Counted from the first letter of the stretch, positions 17,864 through 26,630 are shown. The stretch: DNA of 64,000 bases from Hyphomicrobiales bacterium (GCA_900467685.1 UBQX01000003.1:248001-312000), one strand, 5' to 3'. A program made the numbers and translations. Notes: a model not told the origin generated them from the letters alone.

Positions 17864-18832
17864 ATGAACCGCATGTTTTACTATTCCGCCGTCGCAGTCA
17901 TACTCTCTGCCCCCCTTTTTTCGGAGAGCGTCCTGGCCAAGGATGTGGCGGGCTCCAAGGATCATCCGCTGGTCGGCCGCTACGCGGGCTCGGAGATCTT
18001 CGGCTACAAGAGCGGAGAGTTCAACGAGCAGCGCTTCATTACCTCACCCGTAAACCTCAAGACGGATGGCGAAGCTTTCACCGATGCGAACAGCATCAAG
18101 GTCGAGGGCAAGATCACGGACATTCGCTACAATGCGCCCAAGGATCGGTCGTCTCTGGAGATCATTCGCAATTACGAGGAGTCGCTGAAGTCCAAGGGCT
18201 TCGAAGTCGTTTTCTCCTGCGCCAACGAGACCTGCCTGAAAGAGAAGGGCAGTTCCTACCGCATGAGTTTCGCGGCCGGTGACGGGCAGATCAACTATCG
18301 CTATGGCGATGGCGTGCGCTATCTTCTGGCGAAGGCATCGAAGCCGACGGGCGATACCTATGCCGCGGTTTTCCTGGGTGACAACAAGTCGGGGCCTCTG
18401 GTCCATGTGATTGTGGCCGATGTGAAGCCGATGCAGACGGGGCAGATCGCCTTTGTCGATGCGGGTGCGATGGCGAAATCCATCTCCACCAGTGGCCACG
18501 TGACCCTCTATGGCATCCAGTTCGATTTTGACAAGTCCGACATCAAGCCGGAATCGCGGCCGACGCTGGACGAAATCGCCAAGTTCCTCAAGGCCAATAG
18601 CGAGGTCGCGCTGGTTGTCACCGGCCATACCGATGGCAAGGGCGGCTTCGACTACAATGTGGATCTTTCCAAGCGCCGCGCCCAGGCGGTTGCTGCCGAT
18701 CTTGCCCAGCATTACGGAATTGCAGCAGCACGGTTGACGCCCTTTGGAGCCGGTATGTCTGCACCCATCGCCTCCAATGACGACGATGCGGGCCGCGCCA
18801 AGAACCGTCGCGTAGAACTCGTGAAGCGTTGA
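17864..18832 (+). CDS. OmpA-family outer-membrane/peptidoglycan-binding protein
   Basis: This encodes 322 aa. The ATG at 17864 has a strong GAAGGAG site and starts a signal peptide (MNRMFYYSAVAVILSAPLFSESVLA). The middle region (about 30-200) resembles DUF4892, including a CANETC cysteine pair. The C-terminal ~110 residues are an OmpA-like peptidoglycan-binding domain: IQFDFDKSDIKPES, VTGHTDGKGG, NVDLSKRRAQAV, and the closing NRRVELV. The protein probably anchors to the cell wall. The SH3-like secreted protein gene follows by 8 bp, so the two likely form an envelope operon. Confidence 0.88.
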   Translation: MNRMFYYSAVAVILSAPLFSESVLAKDVAGSKDHPLVGRYAGSEIFGYKSGEFNEQRFITSPVNLKTDGEAFTDANSIKVEGKITDIRYNAPKDRSSLEIIRNYEESLKSKGFEVVFSCANETCLKEKGSSYRMSFAAGDGQINYRYGDGVRYLLAKASKPTGDTYAAVFLGDNKSGPLVHVIVADVKPMQTGQIAFVDAGAMAKSISTSGHVTLYGIQFDFDKSDIKPESRPTLDEIAKFLKANSEVALVVTGHTDGKGGFDYNVDLSKRRAQAVAADLAQHYGIAAARLTPFGAGMSAPIASNDDDAGRAKNRRVELVKR

Positions 18833-18840
18833 GACGCGAT

Positions 18841-19290
18841 ATGAGACTGTCGACCGTCGCATCCTCCGCTCTCCTCTCGGTTCTGGCGGCCCTGCCGTCA
18901 CGTGCCGAGGATATTTCCCACCAACCGGTCATCGTGCGCCCACTGGTGCTTGATGGAAAACCGATCGCTCCGGGCGGTGCGGTGTCGCAGATCTCGGGTC
19001 TGAAGAAGGGCGGAGATGGCTTCGTCTCCGTGCGCGCGGGTCCGTCCACAAAGGCGGAGGAGATCGGGCGGCTGACGGAAGGATCGTTCGTGATTGCGGC
19101 GTTCGAGCCCAAGCGTGGGACGAGCGTCAGATTTATCGGCGTAATCTACGATCTCGACCACACGTCAGAGACGCCGATGATGGAGCGGTGCGGTCTGCCC
19201 GAGGGGCCGCCTTATTTTGACGGAACCTATCAAGGCCCTTGCAAATCCGGCTGGGTTGCCGAGCGCTTCGTCAAGGTTCTGGCGGATTGA
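18841..19290 (+). CDS. Secreted protein with SH3b-like domain
   Basis: This encodes 149 aa from the ATG at 18841. It starts with a signal peptide (MRLSTVASSALLSVLAALPSRA). A bacterial SH3-like core is suggested by GFVSVRAGPSTKAEEIGRL, the usual G-x-LNVR-x-GPS-x-xxxIG pattern with Ser in place of Leu-Asn, followed by a C-terminal GWVAERFVKVL. SH3b domains bind peptidoglycan or peptides. Two cysteines near the C-terminus (about 118 and 132) may form a disulphide. It lies 8 bp after the OmpA-family gene, so cotranscription is likely. Confidence 0.75.
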   Translation: MRLSTVASSALLSVLAALPSRAEDISHQPVIVRPLVLDGKPIAPGGAVSQISGLKKGGDGFVSVRAGPSTKAEEIGRLTEGSFVIAAFEPKRGTSVRFIGVIYDLDHTSETPMMERCGLPEGPPYFDGTYQGPCKSGWVAERFVKVLAD

Positions 19291-19301
19291 AAAGGCTCGC
19301 C

Positions 19302-19451
19302 GTGACACACAAGGCTTTACAGTTTCGGCAGGCAATCCTGCTCACGCTCTTTGCCGCCATGCCCTGCGGCGCTCGAGCCGATGAGGTCACGCCGCGCCCC
19401 ATGCCTATTTACCGCGCCGTGGGAATGCCGGATTTCAGTCTGCCTGCTTGA
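19302..19451 (+). CDS. Possible short secreted peptide
   Basis: This is a 49-codon frame starting at a GTG 11 bp after the SH3-like gene. Residues 1-26 look like a signal peptide (hydrophobic stretch AILLTLFAAM, cleavage near GARA), leaving a mature peptide of only about 23 residues. It overlaps the end of the convergent gene at 19435 by 17 bp. It could be a remnant of a longer gene cut by that overlap, or chance. A weak AAAGG lies about 7 bases before the GTG. Confidence 0.35.
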   Translation: MTHKALQFRQAILLTLFAAMPCGARADEVTPRPMPIYRAVGMPDFSLPA

Positions 19452-19971
19452 TCGAACCGACCGAAGCCTGGTCCATCTTGCGGCCCAGTGTCATGCCGAT
19501 GACGGGCACAAGGCTGTCATTGACGCGCACGGAGATGGTCACGTTCAGTGTGTTCTTGTCCTTGAGGCGGGCAATCATCGCGCCGTTGAGGTTCTTGCGG
19601 TTGATGCCGACGATGACACGATTGCCGACGACGGCGCCCGAAACGATGTCGAGACCCTTGCCGTCAGACCCGTCGAGGAACGAGCCCTTGTAGCTTTCGC
19701 CGTTCCGCTCGATCGTGGCGGACATGGGCTGTGCGAAGACGCCGACGCGGCAGGAACCGTCGAGCTTCAGGCCAGCTCCCGTGGACTTGGATTCGCCCTT
19801 GAGATCGCAGGTAAACTTCGTGCCCTTGTATTTACCGGCAACGATTTCGCCCGGACCCTGCCACACGCCGGCTGTGCTGTCGAAGAATTCACGATCGCCG
19901 GCATGAGCTGCGAGCGGCGAAACGGCGGCAAGCGCAAGAGCGGCTGCGGCAATGGAAAGCTTGACGGACAT
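19435..19971 (-). CDS. Small secreted protein of unknown function
   Basis: This encodes 178 aa. The ATG at 19971 is preferred because it has an AAGGAAG site and begins a signal peptide (MSVKLSIAAAALALAAVSPLAAHA). The start at 20025 gives a Pro/Val repeat before it. The mature protein is a mostly beta-stranded ~155-residue domain with two cysteines (in FTCDLKGES and SCRVGVFAQPM). No named domain is recognised. It is convergent with the gene cluster at 17864-19451 and divergent from nothing close by, so it is probably monocistronic. Confidence 0.8.
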   Translation of the reverse strand: MSVKLSIAAAALALAAVSPLAAHAGDREFFDSTAGVWQGPGEIVAGKYKGTKFTCDLKGESKSTGAGLKLDGSCRVGVFAQPMSATIERNGESYKGSFLDGSDGKGLDIVSGAVVGNRVIVGINRKNLNGAMIARLKDKNTLNVTISVRVNDSLVPVIGMTLGRKMDQASVGSIKQAD

Positions 19972-20175
19972 CGGACTTCCTTGAACGGGGGCAAGCGCTG
20001 GTACAGGCACCGGAACTGGCTTCAAGTCTCGCGCGGATTGGTTAATGGACTATGAAAAACAGCTGTCCAGGGACCGTTTCCCCAAGGTTATCCGCAACGT
20101 TGCGGACAACAGGCGAAGCACTCGAAACACTTCCTGATTTGAGGCGGTAACCCAAAATTCCCGGCTTGTCCAACG

Positions 20176-21219
20176 TCACCTTGGCGTTTTCGAAGCATCC
20201 TTCAGGACATTGAGGAAGTCTGTGACCTTTGGGCGACGGATTTCGGCAAAATCCATCGGGCGGCACAGATCCATGGCCGCAATTCCGATGCGTGCGGTCA
20301 TCAATCCATTGGCAACGCCTTCGCCGAGCCGAGCTGAAACCTTGGACGCAAGACCGTGGCCCAGCACCTGCTGGATCGCATCGTCGCCAACGGCGATTGC
20401 GCCCGTCACAGCCAGATGCGCGACCGTTTCGCGCAGCAGGCGAATGAGGCCGAAGAAGCCGGGGCGACCGCCATAAAGGAAGGCCAGCATGCGGATCAGT
20501 CGCGCGGCCTCGAAGAGTACGTATCCGATATCGACTAACGCCCGTGGACTAACGGCAGTGACCACGGAAACGCGGCGCGCCGCATTTGCGATCATGCGGC
20601 GGGCTTCCTCGTCCAGCGGCGAAAGGAGCTCACTTTCGGCAAGCGCCATCATGCCGGGATTGTCGATGATCTCGCGAGCGTGATCCTCGAGCGCCTTTCG
20701 GCCACGGGCAGTTTCCGGGCGGTGAGCCAGATGGGCGGAGAGCGCCTTGACCGTCTTTGTAGCTTCGTCGCGGCTCTTGGAACGTGCGGCGTCGCGCGCT
20801 TCCTGTTTGAGAGTCTGGATATTGGTGAGGCTTTTGAGGCCATAGAGTTCGCGGGCGACAAAGCCGATGGCCGACAGGACCAGGACGGCAACGGCGGCCA
20901 GCGCCACATAGCCGAGCCAATCCTCCCGACCGAAGAGATCCTTGACGAGGCGGTCGATCCAGAGGCCGATGCCCATGGAGACCAGCACGCCAAGCGCACC
21001 GGAGAAGATCTTGAAGAAGGGAAAGCGGCGGGCGGGTTTCAGCGTGCCGGTTTCGGCGATGCGTCGTTCCGCATCGATGCCTTCGGCTTCGAAAATGTCC
21101 TCTTCCAGCGGGGTTTCCACGACACCGTTGTCGAACCAGGCGGGGCGACGCTGGGCGGTCTCGACCGTTGTTTCGGGCGCATCGGAGAAATTCATGGGTT
21201 TGCGGGGCGCATCGCTCAT
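20176..21219 (-). CDS. YcjF-family (DUF697) inner-membrane protein
   Basis: This encodes 347 aa. The N-terminal ~70 residues are acidic and cytosolic. Two hydrophobic helices follow (about 70-90 and 104-124), then the DUF697 C-terminal half. The layout matches YcjF/TIGR01620. In gammaproteobacteria ycjX-ycjF are adjacent and stress-induced; here the same pair occurs, with the ATG at 21219 overlapping the upstream ycjX-like stop by 4 bases (ATGA), which indicates translational coupling. The precise role is unknown, but an envelope-stress link is the usual suggestion for the family. Confidence 0.9.
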   Translation of the reverse strand: MSDAPRKPMNFSDAPETTVETAQRRPAWFDNGVVETPLEEDIFEAEGIDAERRIAETGTLKPARRFPFFKIFSGALGVLVSMGIGLWIDRLVKDLFGREDWLGYVALAAVAVLVLSAIGFVARELYGLKSLTNIQTLKQEARDAARSKSRDEATKTVKALSAHLAHRPETARGRKALEDHAREIIDNPGMMALAESELLSPLDEEARRMIANAARRVSVVTAVSPRALVDIGYVLFEAARLIRMLAFLYGGRPGFFGLIRLLRETVAHLAVTGAIAVGDDAIQQVLGHGLASKVSARLGEGVANGLMTARIGIAAMDLCRPMDFAEIRRPKVTDFLNVLKDASKTPR

Positions 21220-22715
21220 GCCAGCCGGTCTCCAATGAGAAATTCGATGGCGCGGTCCAGCCGTATATGCGGCAGCGTCATTTCGAGCCCGCCGCTGGTG
21301 CCAAGCTCGGGCGGGCGGAAGCGGACAGCGGTGAAATCGCCGGGTTTCAGCAGGCTGGCATGGCCGGCGCTGTCGAACAATGTTTCCGGATCCTTTGGCA
21401 GGTCGCCGGGGAAGATTGCGGTGCGGCGCTTGCCGTCGAAGCGCTCGCCGTCGATCACTTCGCCCTCGATAGGCGTGCCGCTGATGACCGGCAGATCCTC
21501 GCCGCCATGCTTCACCGTCGCCTCGCGCGTGGCGCGGACGGAGGCAAGCGCCACCGTTTCGATGCCGGCACCCGACATGCCGATGCGGGTGAGAGCGCCG
21601 GAGACGAGGCGGCGGGTGAGCAGTTCCAGCCGGTCATGGCTTTCGTGATGCAGGTGATCGGCCTTGGTGGCGGCGATCAGCACCTTGTCGATGCGGCGCG
21701 TCAGGATCGAGGAGAGAAGATTGCCCTTGCCAGCGCGGAAGCAGGACAGCACGTCGCCAAGTGCATGCTCCAGATCCTTGAGCGCCTCCGGACCGCGATT
21801 GACGGCCTGAAGCGTGTCGACCAGCACGATCTGGCGGTCGAGCCTTGCGAAGTGATCACGGAAGAAGGGGCGCACGACGATCGACTTATAGGCCTCGAAG
21901 CGACGCTCCATCATCGCCTGATACGAGCCCTTCGGCGCGGGTCCGTCGGTGAGGCGGATGAGTGGCGCAAAGGTGAGCGCCGGCGAGCCTTCGAGATCGC
22001 CGGGCATGAGGAAGCGGCCGGGAGGCAGCATGGAGAGAGAGCGTTCGTCAGACTTGCAGGCCTTCAGATACGCCGCATAGGCTTGCGCCATATCGCGCAC
22101 GACGAGTTCGTCGGCGGGCGAGGCCGGGTCAAGGCGTTCGGCCAAACCCAGCCACTCACGGGCCAGCGGGCCACGGATTTCGGAGCGGGAAAGCGCCAGA
22201 GCATTCTTCGAGAATTCCGCATAGTCCTGGCCGAGCAGCGGCAGATCCAGCAGCCATTCGCCGGGATAGTCGACGATATCGATATTCAGCGTGCCGGGCC
22301 GGAAGAAGCGGTTCCAGCCGCTGGCGCTTTCGTAATGCACGGTCAGGCGCATTTCGGAAATCGAGCGCGTCGAGTCCGGCCAGATGCGCTTTTCCACCAT
22401 GTCGCGGACATGATCCTCATATTGAAAGCGCGGCACGGCATCGTCCGGCTGAGGATCGAGATGGACGGATGAAACGCGGCCCTGATGCAAGGCGCGAACC
22501 AGAGGCAGGCGACCGCCATAGACGAGATTATGCACGAGTGCGGTGATGAAGACGGTCTTGCCGGAGCGCGACAGGCCGGTAACGCCAAGCCGCAGCGAGG
22601 GATTGACGAGGCCCTTGCCAAGATCGGCGAGGTTCTCCGCCGCAATCAGCACGTCATCCGTCAGCGATGTCAGGGAAGGGGTCATGCGGGCTCGCGGGTC
22701 GGCGGGATCATGCAT
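21216..22715 (-). CDS. YcjX-family (DUF463) P-loop GTPase-like protein
   Basis: This encodes 499 aa, or 489 aa if the second ATG at 22685 is used; neither start has a convincing ribosome-binding site. The Walker A is GLSRSGKT near residue 47, with TVFITALVHNL after it. The family block NIDIVDYPGEWLLDLPLL and the TKADHLHH motif (G4-like, TKAD) are present. YcjX proteins are ATP/GTP-binding proteins with a helical insert and are partnered with YcjF, as here through the ATGA overlap. The cellular role is not established. Confidence 0.92.
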   Translation of the reverse strand: MHDPADPRARMTPSLTSLTDDVLIAAENLADLGKGLVNPSLRLGVTGLSRSGKTVFITALVHNLVYGGRLPLVRALHQGRVSSVHLDPQPDDAVPRFQYEDHVRDMVEKRIWPDSTRSISEMRLTVHYESASGWNRFFRPGTLNIDIVDYPGEWLLDLPLLGQDYAEFSKNALALSRSEIRGPLAREWLGLAERLDPASPADELVVRDMAQAYAAYLKACKSDERSLSMLPPGRFLMPGDLEGSPALTFAPLIRLTDGPAPKGSYQAMMERRFEAYKSIVVRPFFRDHFARLDRQIVLVDTLQAVNRGPEALKDLEHALGDVLSCFRAGKGNLLSSILTRRIDKVLIAATKADHLHHESHDRLELLTRRLVSGALTRIGMSGAGIETVALASVRATREATVKHGGEDLPVISGTPIEGEVIDGERFDGKRRTAIFPGDLPKDPETLFDSAGHASLLKPGDFTAVRFRPPELGTSGGLEMTLPHIRLDRAIEFLIGDRLA

Positions 22716-22777
22716 GAGATATAGGTGACGCGCTCGTGTGGTTCAATCGAGGCGCCGCCACAGCCTGACGCGCGGCC

Positions 22778-23971
22778 TCAATCCTCCGGTGCCGGGCCGG
22801 CATAGCGGGCGCGGGGGCGGATGAGGCTTCCTTCGGCGTTCTGTTCGAGCGCATGCGCGATCCAGCCGACGGAGCGGCCGACGGCGAAGAGGGCGAGGGC
22901 GCTGCCGCGCGGCAGGCCGAGGGCGCGCCGCAGCGACACGAGGGCGAAATCGATATTGGGGCGCTTGCCGGCGGTGTCCTCCATGACGGCGATCAGGTCG
23001 TCGCGGCTCGACTCGCGGGGGAGGAGGGGAAGAAGCGCTTCGGCGCGCGGATCGCCTTCCGGGTAGAGCGGATGCGAGAAGCCCGGCACGCCATCACCGC
23101 GCCGCAGCCGTGTCTCGACGGCGGCGGCGGCACTTCCCGCCTGCCGTACGTCGTCGAAGAGGAGTTCCACGAGGCTGGTCGTCCCGCCATGCAGCGGCCC
23201 GCTGAGTGCCGAGAGGCCTGCATTGATACAGGCCCCAAGCGAGGCGCCGGTGGAGGCGACGACGCGAACGGCGAATGCGGAGGCATTGAGTTCGTGGTCC
23301 GCCAGGAGCACGAGCGCGCGGCGGATGAGGTCTCCGCCGACATCGCCGCATTCCCACTCACGCGCCAGCTGGCTGTGGACAGGCGTGCCATCCGGGGAAC
23401 TGCAGCTTGCCGCCCCTGCCATGGCGCGGATAAGAGAGGCGGCACCTGGCCAGAGCGCGCGGGCGTTCCGCTGCCATGCCGTTGTGCGCCCGGCAGCGAC
23501 AAGCGGCAGCAGCGACTGGCAACGCTCTGTTAGCGGCAAGGCGCGAACGAGGTTTGTCATATAGGGATCGAAACGCTCGGGTATGTTGGCGGGGTCGGCA
23601 AAGGGGTCAATTCTGCCACAATCCCACAATAGGCGGGCAGTGTCTTCGAGCGTCAAAGTTTCGGCGAGATGCGCGGCGTCGCGGCCGCGATAGTAGAGCC
23701 GGCCTTCATCGATCAGCGTGATGGCTGAAGGGAGTACGGGGAGGCCCCAGTCGAGTGTCGTCTCGGCAATGGCGCGGGGGCGGCGACCGACGGACTTGCG
23801 CTTCACGAGTTCGTCAATGTCGTAGGCGCTGTAAAGCCTGCGGCGCGGGTCCCCCTCGGATCCGGATGTGTGGATCTGGCCGCGACTCACGTATGCATAG
23901 AGCGTGGCGCGGCTGACGCCGAGAAGGTCGGCCGCGGTTTCAGCATCGATATATTGATCGGGTGCGGTCAT
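22778..23971 (-). CDS. Citrate-synthase-family protein with N-terminal DNA-binding HTH
   Basis: This encodes 397 aa from the ATG at 23971; a TTG at 23998 is alternative. Residues 1-60 form an excisionase/MerR-like helix-turn-helix (IDAETAADLLGVSRATLYAYVSRG). The rest is a citrate synthase fold with its catalytic triad apparently present: His261 in GPLHGG, His300 in GFSH, Asp341 in NIDF. The domain order suggests either a citrate/methylcitrate synthase that binds DNA or a metabolite-sensing regulator derived from the enzyme. It is divergent from a second citrate synthase paralogue, across a 95-bp region holding an inverted repeat, which fits direct regulation. The regulatory role is inference. 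Confidence 0.85.
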   Translation of the reverse strand: MTAPDQYIDAETAADLLGVSRATLYAYVSRGQIHTSGSEGDPRRRLYSAYDIDELVKRKSVGRRPRAIAETTLDWGLPVLPSAITLIDEGRLYYRGRDAAHLAETLTLEDTARLLWDCGRIDPFADPANIPERFDPYMTNLVRALPLTERCQSLLPLVAAGRTTAWQRNARALWPGAASLIRAMAGAASCSSPDGTPVHSQLAREWECGDVGGDLIRRALVLLADHELNASAFAVRVVASTGASLGACINAGLSALSGPLHGGTTSLVELLFDDVRQAGSAAAAVETRLRRGDGVPGFSHPLYPEGDPRAEALLPLLPRESSRDDLIAVMEDTAGKRPNIDFALVSLRRALGLPRGSALALFAVGRSVGWIAHALEQNAEGSLIRPRARYAGPAPED

Positions 23972-23977
23972 CGAATA

Positions 23978-23994
23978 CACATTGATTGGTTGAA
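23978..23994. promoter_or_regulatory. Inverted repeat in the divergent citrate synthase promoter
   Basis: A perfect 6-bp inverted repeat with a 5-nt spacer (ttgatt-ggttg-aatcaa) sits just upstream of the ATG of the HTH-citrate synthase gene, in the 95-bp region shared with the divergent paralogue. It is a candidate operator for the HTH domain. The short length means chance cannot be excluded. Confidence 0.4.
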
Positions 23995-24066
23995 TCAAGA
24001 TTGACTATATATTCTTCGCTGACAGGATCGTGTTCGTCAACACGAGTTCCGTCGCGAGGTTAATCC

Positions 24067-25179
24067 ATGAATATCCCCTTGAAAACGCTTGAGTCTCCGG
24101 CTGGTGACGTTTTTGCTGCCGGCCTTGAAGGCATTGTCGCCGCCGAAACCGTGCTTTCGCATGTCGATGGCGCGGCGGGGCGGCTTGTCCTGCGTGGTCA
24201 TCAACTGGAGCAGTTGGCAGACTGGTCTTTTGAGGCTGTGCTAGCGCTGCTGTGGCGCGATCTTGCGCGCGAGAACCTCGACGAGACGCAGATTCGCCTG
24301 CGGCTCGGTGCTGCGCGCGTGGTCGCCTTCGAGCGGATGACGTCGGCACTGCCGGCGCTGGACGGCCTGTCGCAGGTCGAAGCGCTGCGGCTGCTTCTGT
24401 CGTTGCTGCCGGATGTCGAAACGGAGTGCCACCATCTGGTGGCTGTGGCCTCCGTACCGGTCTTCGCCGCGGCAATTGCCCGCCGTGGACGCGGGCTTGA
24501 TCCGGTTCGTCCCGATGCATCGCTGGGGGCAGCGGCGGATTTCCTGCGGATGCTGCATGGGGCGGAGCAGGGGCCGGAAAAGGTGCGGGCGCTGGAGACG
24601 TATCTTGTCACGGTGGCTGATCACGGGCTCAATGCCTCGACCTTTGCAACACGTGTAATTGCCTCGACGCAGGCGGGTCTGTTCTCGTCCGTCATCGGCG
24701 GGCTTTGCGCCCTGAAAGGCCCGCTGCACGGTGGCGCACCGGGGCCCGTCCTCGACATGCTGGACGCCATAAGAAGCGAAGAGAATATCGCTCCATGGCT
24801 CACCGAGGCGCTCGACCGGGGAGAACGGCTGATGGGCTTCGGCCATCGCATTTATCGTGTACGCGATCCGCGAGCGGATGCATTGAAACGTGCCGTATCG
24901 GCGCTGCGTGACACTGGCGGACGGATTGGTTTTGCCGAGAAGGTGGAGGCACAGGCGCTGGCGCTGCTGGCCGAACGGAAGCCGTTGCGCCCGCTGCAGA
25001 CCAATGTCGAGTTCTACACTGCGCTGCTGCTGGAGGCTGTCGGTTTCCCGCGTGAGAGCTTCACCAATGTCTTTGCCGCCGGCCGCATGGCGGGGTGGAC
25101 GGCACATGTGCTGGAGCAGGACAGGGTGGGCCGGCTGATCCGTCCGCAATCACGCTATGTCGGACGGATGCCGGCCTGA
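24067..25179 (+). CDS. Citrate-synthase-family protein
   Basis: This encodes 370 aa. It would condense acetyl-CoA or a related acyl-CoA with oxaloacetate. His221 (GPLHGG) and His260 (GFGHRIYRVRDPRA, which also carries the substrate-binding Arg) are conserved. The usual catalytic Asp of the N-V-D-F-Y motif is Glu315 (TNVEFY), so full citrate synthase activity is doubtful. The protein lacks the HTH of its divergent neighbour. The pair probably arose by duplication. It is not the housekeeping gltA, which is longer and has a different N-terminus in this group. Confidence 0.87.
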   Translation: MNIPLKTLESPAGDVFAAGLEGIVAAETVLSHVDGAAGRLVLRGHQLEQLADWSFEAVLALLWRDLARENLDETQIRLRLGAARVVAFERMTSALPALDGLSQVEALRLLLSLLPDVETECHHLVAVASVPVFAAAIARRGRGLDPVRPDASLGAAADFLRMLHGAEQGPEKVRALETYLVTVADHGLNASTFATRVIASTQAGLFSSVIGGLCALKGPLHGGAPGPVLDMLDAIRSEENIAPWLTEALDRGERLMGFGHRIYRVRDPRADALKRAVSALRDTGGRIGFAEKVEAQALALLAERKPLRPLQTNVEFYTALLLEAVGFPRESFTNVFAAGRMAGWTAHVLEQDRVGRLIRPQSRYVGRMPA

Positions 25180-25194
25180 GCCGCCACATCAGGT

Positions 25195-25689
25195 TCAAGG
25201 CGTCAGCAGCGTTTCCAGCCGCCACGGCTCATTGCCCGTTCTGGTGAAAGCGGCCAGGCCCGCTGTCGGAAAGCCTGCCGGGATGTGGGCGTTTGCAGCC
25301 TTCATGCCAGCAAGTCGGCTGAAGGTCTCCTCGATCATCGGGTTATGCCCGATGATCATCAGGCTCTTGCCTTCTTCGACGCCGTTGCAAATGGACAGGT
25401 AATATTCCGGCCCTTCGCTGTAGAGATCGGGGTCGAGAATCACGTGCGGCGCGTGCTCCATGGCCGCCATGAACGCCGCTGCGGTCTGCCGGCAACGCTC
25501 CGCCGGCGAACAGACCAGCGTTGTCGGGCTCATATCCATGCCAACGGCGGCGCGACCGATGCGTTCGGCTTCCTGACGTCCCGTCTCGTCCAGCTGCCGC
25601 TCGAAATCGCGCTCACCCGGCTTCGGCCAGGCGCTCTGAGCGTGTCTGAGCAGGAAGAGACGACTCGCGGCAAGGGAATGTGACTGCAT
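25195..25689 (-). CDS. SixA-like histidine phosphatase
   Basis: This encodes 164 aa from the ATG at 25689, which has a GAAGG site. The longer frame to 25788 has no better start. It has the histidine-phosphatase signature LFLLRHAQSAWP (catalytic His in RHA), a second block (CSPAERCRQTA), an acidic residue in the ILDPDLYSEGPEYY stretch and the second catalytic His in LMIIGHNPMIEE. The size and motifs fit SixA, which dephosphorylates phosphohistidine proteins such as the HPt of ArcB or the nitrogen PTS. It is convergent with the citrate synthase gene, with 15 bp between. Confidence 0.88.
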   Translation of the reverse strand: MQSHSLAASRLFLLRHAQSAWPKPGERDFERQLDETGRQEAERIGRAAVGMDMSPTTLVCSPAERCRQTAAAFMAAMEHAPHVILDPDLYSEGPEYYLSICNGVEEGKSLMIIGHNPMIEETFSRLAGMKAANAHIPAGFPTAGLAAFTRTGNEPWRLETLLTP

Positions 25690-26096
25690 GAACCTTCGCT
25701 TGGGTCCGTATCGCATCGGCTCGGACCGGTTGAAGAGCGAAACCGCCCGATAAGTCCTCGCAGCAAATGATGCCGTGTACGTGAGCACATTGTGCCCTCA
25801 AAGGTCGCGAGTGGCAGAAATCTAGGTTGCCCGCCAATGCGGGTCAAGCTGGCCGAAAGGGTGAGAGGCCCCAAGCCCGTCAAGATGGTACATCCAGGCT
25901 GCTCAAGGCGCGCGACCGGGAAAGGCCGATGCCCAATCTGGTCATCAAATTGTCATAGCTATTCAAAAGCTTGGCGAAATTTTAGGCGATTCGATTTTAT
26001 CATGTTCAACCGTTGAAAGGCGGCATTCCTTGCTTGAACTGTGACTCCAATGTGGCTATACACCCGCTGAAAGTGATGTTCTCCAGGAGAATCGCG
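25690..26096. other. 407-bp intergenic region between sixA-like gene and dksA
   Basis: This gap carries the divergent promoters of the minus-strand SixA-like gene and plus-strand dksA. The last ~170 bases are AT-richer. I see no strong hairpin, repeat or convincing coding frame. Short frames here are shadows. Confidence 0.5.
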
Positions 26097-26516
26097 TTGA
26101 GTGAGACTATCGAACTTAGCAAGTACGTCCTTTCTGAAGACGAGGAGTTCATGAACCCCAATCAGCAGGCCTATTTCCGGGCGAAGCTGATTAACTGGAA
26201 GAATGAAATTCTTCGGGAAGCGCGCGAGACGCTCGATCACCTCGCCGAAGAAAGCGCCAACCATCCCGACCTTGCCGACCGTGCATCCTCCGAAACCGAC
26301 CGTGCCATCGAGCTTCGCGCCCGCGATCGCCAGCGCAAGCTGATCTCCAAGATCGACGCCGCGCTGCAGCGTATCGAAGACGGCACCTATGGTTATTGCG
26401 AAGAGACGGGTGAGCCGATTGGCTTGAAGCGCCTCGACGCGCGGCCGATCGCCACGCTGTCCATTGAGGCGCAGGAGCGTCACGAGCGTCGCGAGAAGGT
26501 CTATCGGGACGAGTGA
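26097..26516 (+). CDS. dksA: RNA polymerase-binding transcription factor DksA
   Basis: This encodes 139 aa from a TTG at 26097, preceded by CCAGGAGA with good spacing. An ATG at 26013 in frame would add unrelated residues. The product starts MSETIELSKYVLSEDEEFMNP, the typical rhizobial DksA N-terminus, then a coiled coil (about 25-95) that enters the RNA polymerase secondary channel and works with ppGpp. In the zinc-finger region only Cys101 remains of the four E. coli ligands; the others are Thr104, Ser122 and Ala125. It probably does not bind zinc in the classical way, as is known for other alphaproteobacterial DksA proteins. Confidence 0.92.
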   Translation: MSETIELSKYVLSEDEEFMNPNQQAYFRAKLINWKNEILREARETLDHLAEESANHPDLADRASSETDRAIELRARDRQRKLISKIDAALQRIEDGTYGYCEETGEPIGLKRLDARPIATLSIEAQERHERREKVYRDE

Positions 26517-26630
26517 TCGCCCCTTGATGTGCCAGAAGAGATTGCCGCAAGGTCTACCCTGCGACAGGACATCGCCTCGCGCGGATTTCGATCCGGAGCG
26601 GGGCGAAATTTTGAAGGATACAGGTTTCCC

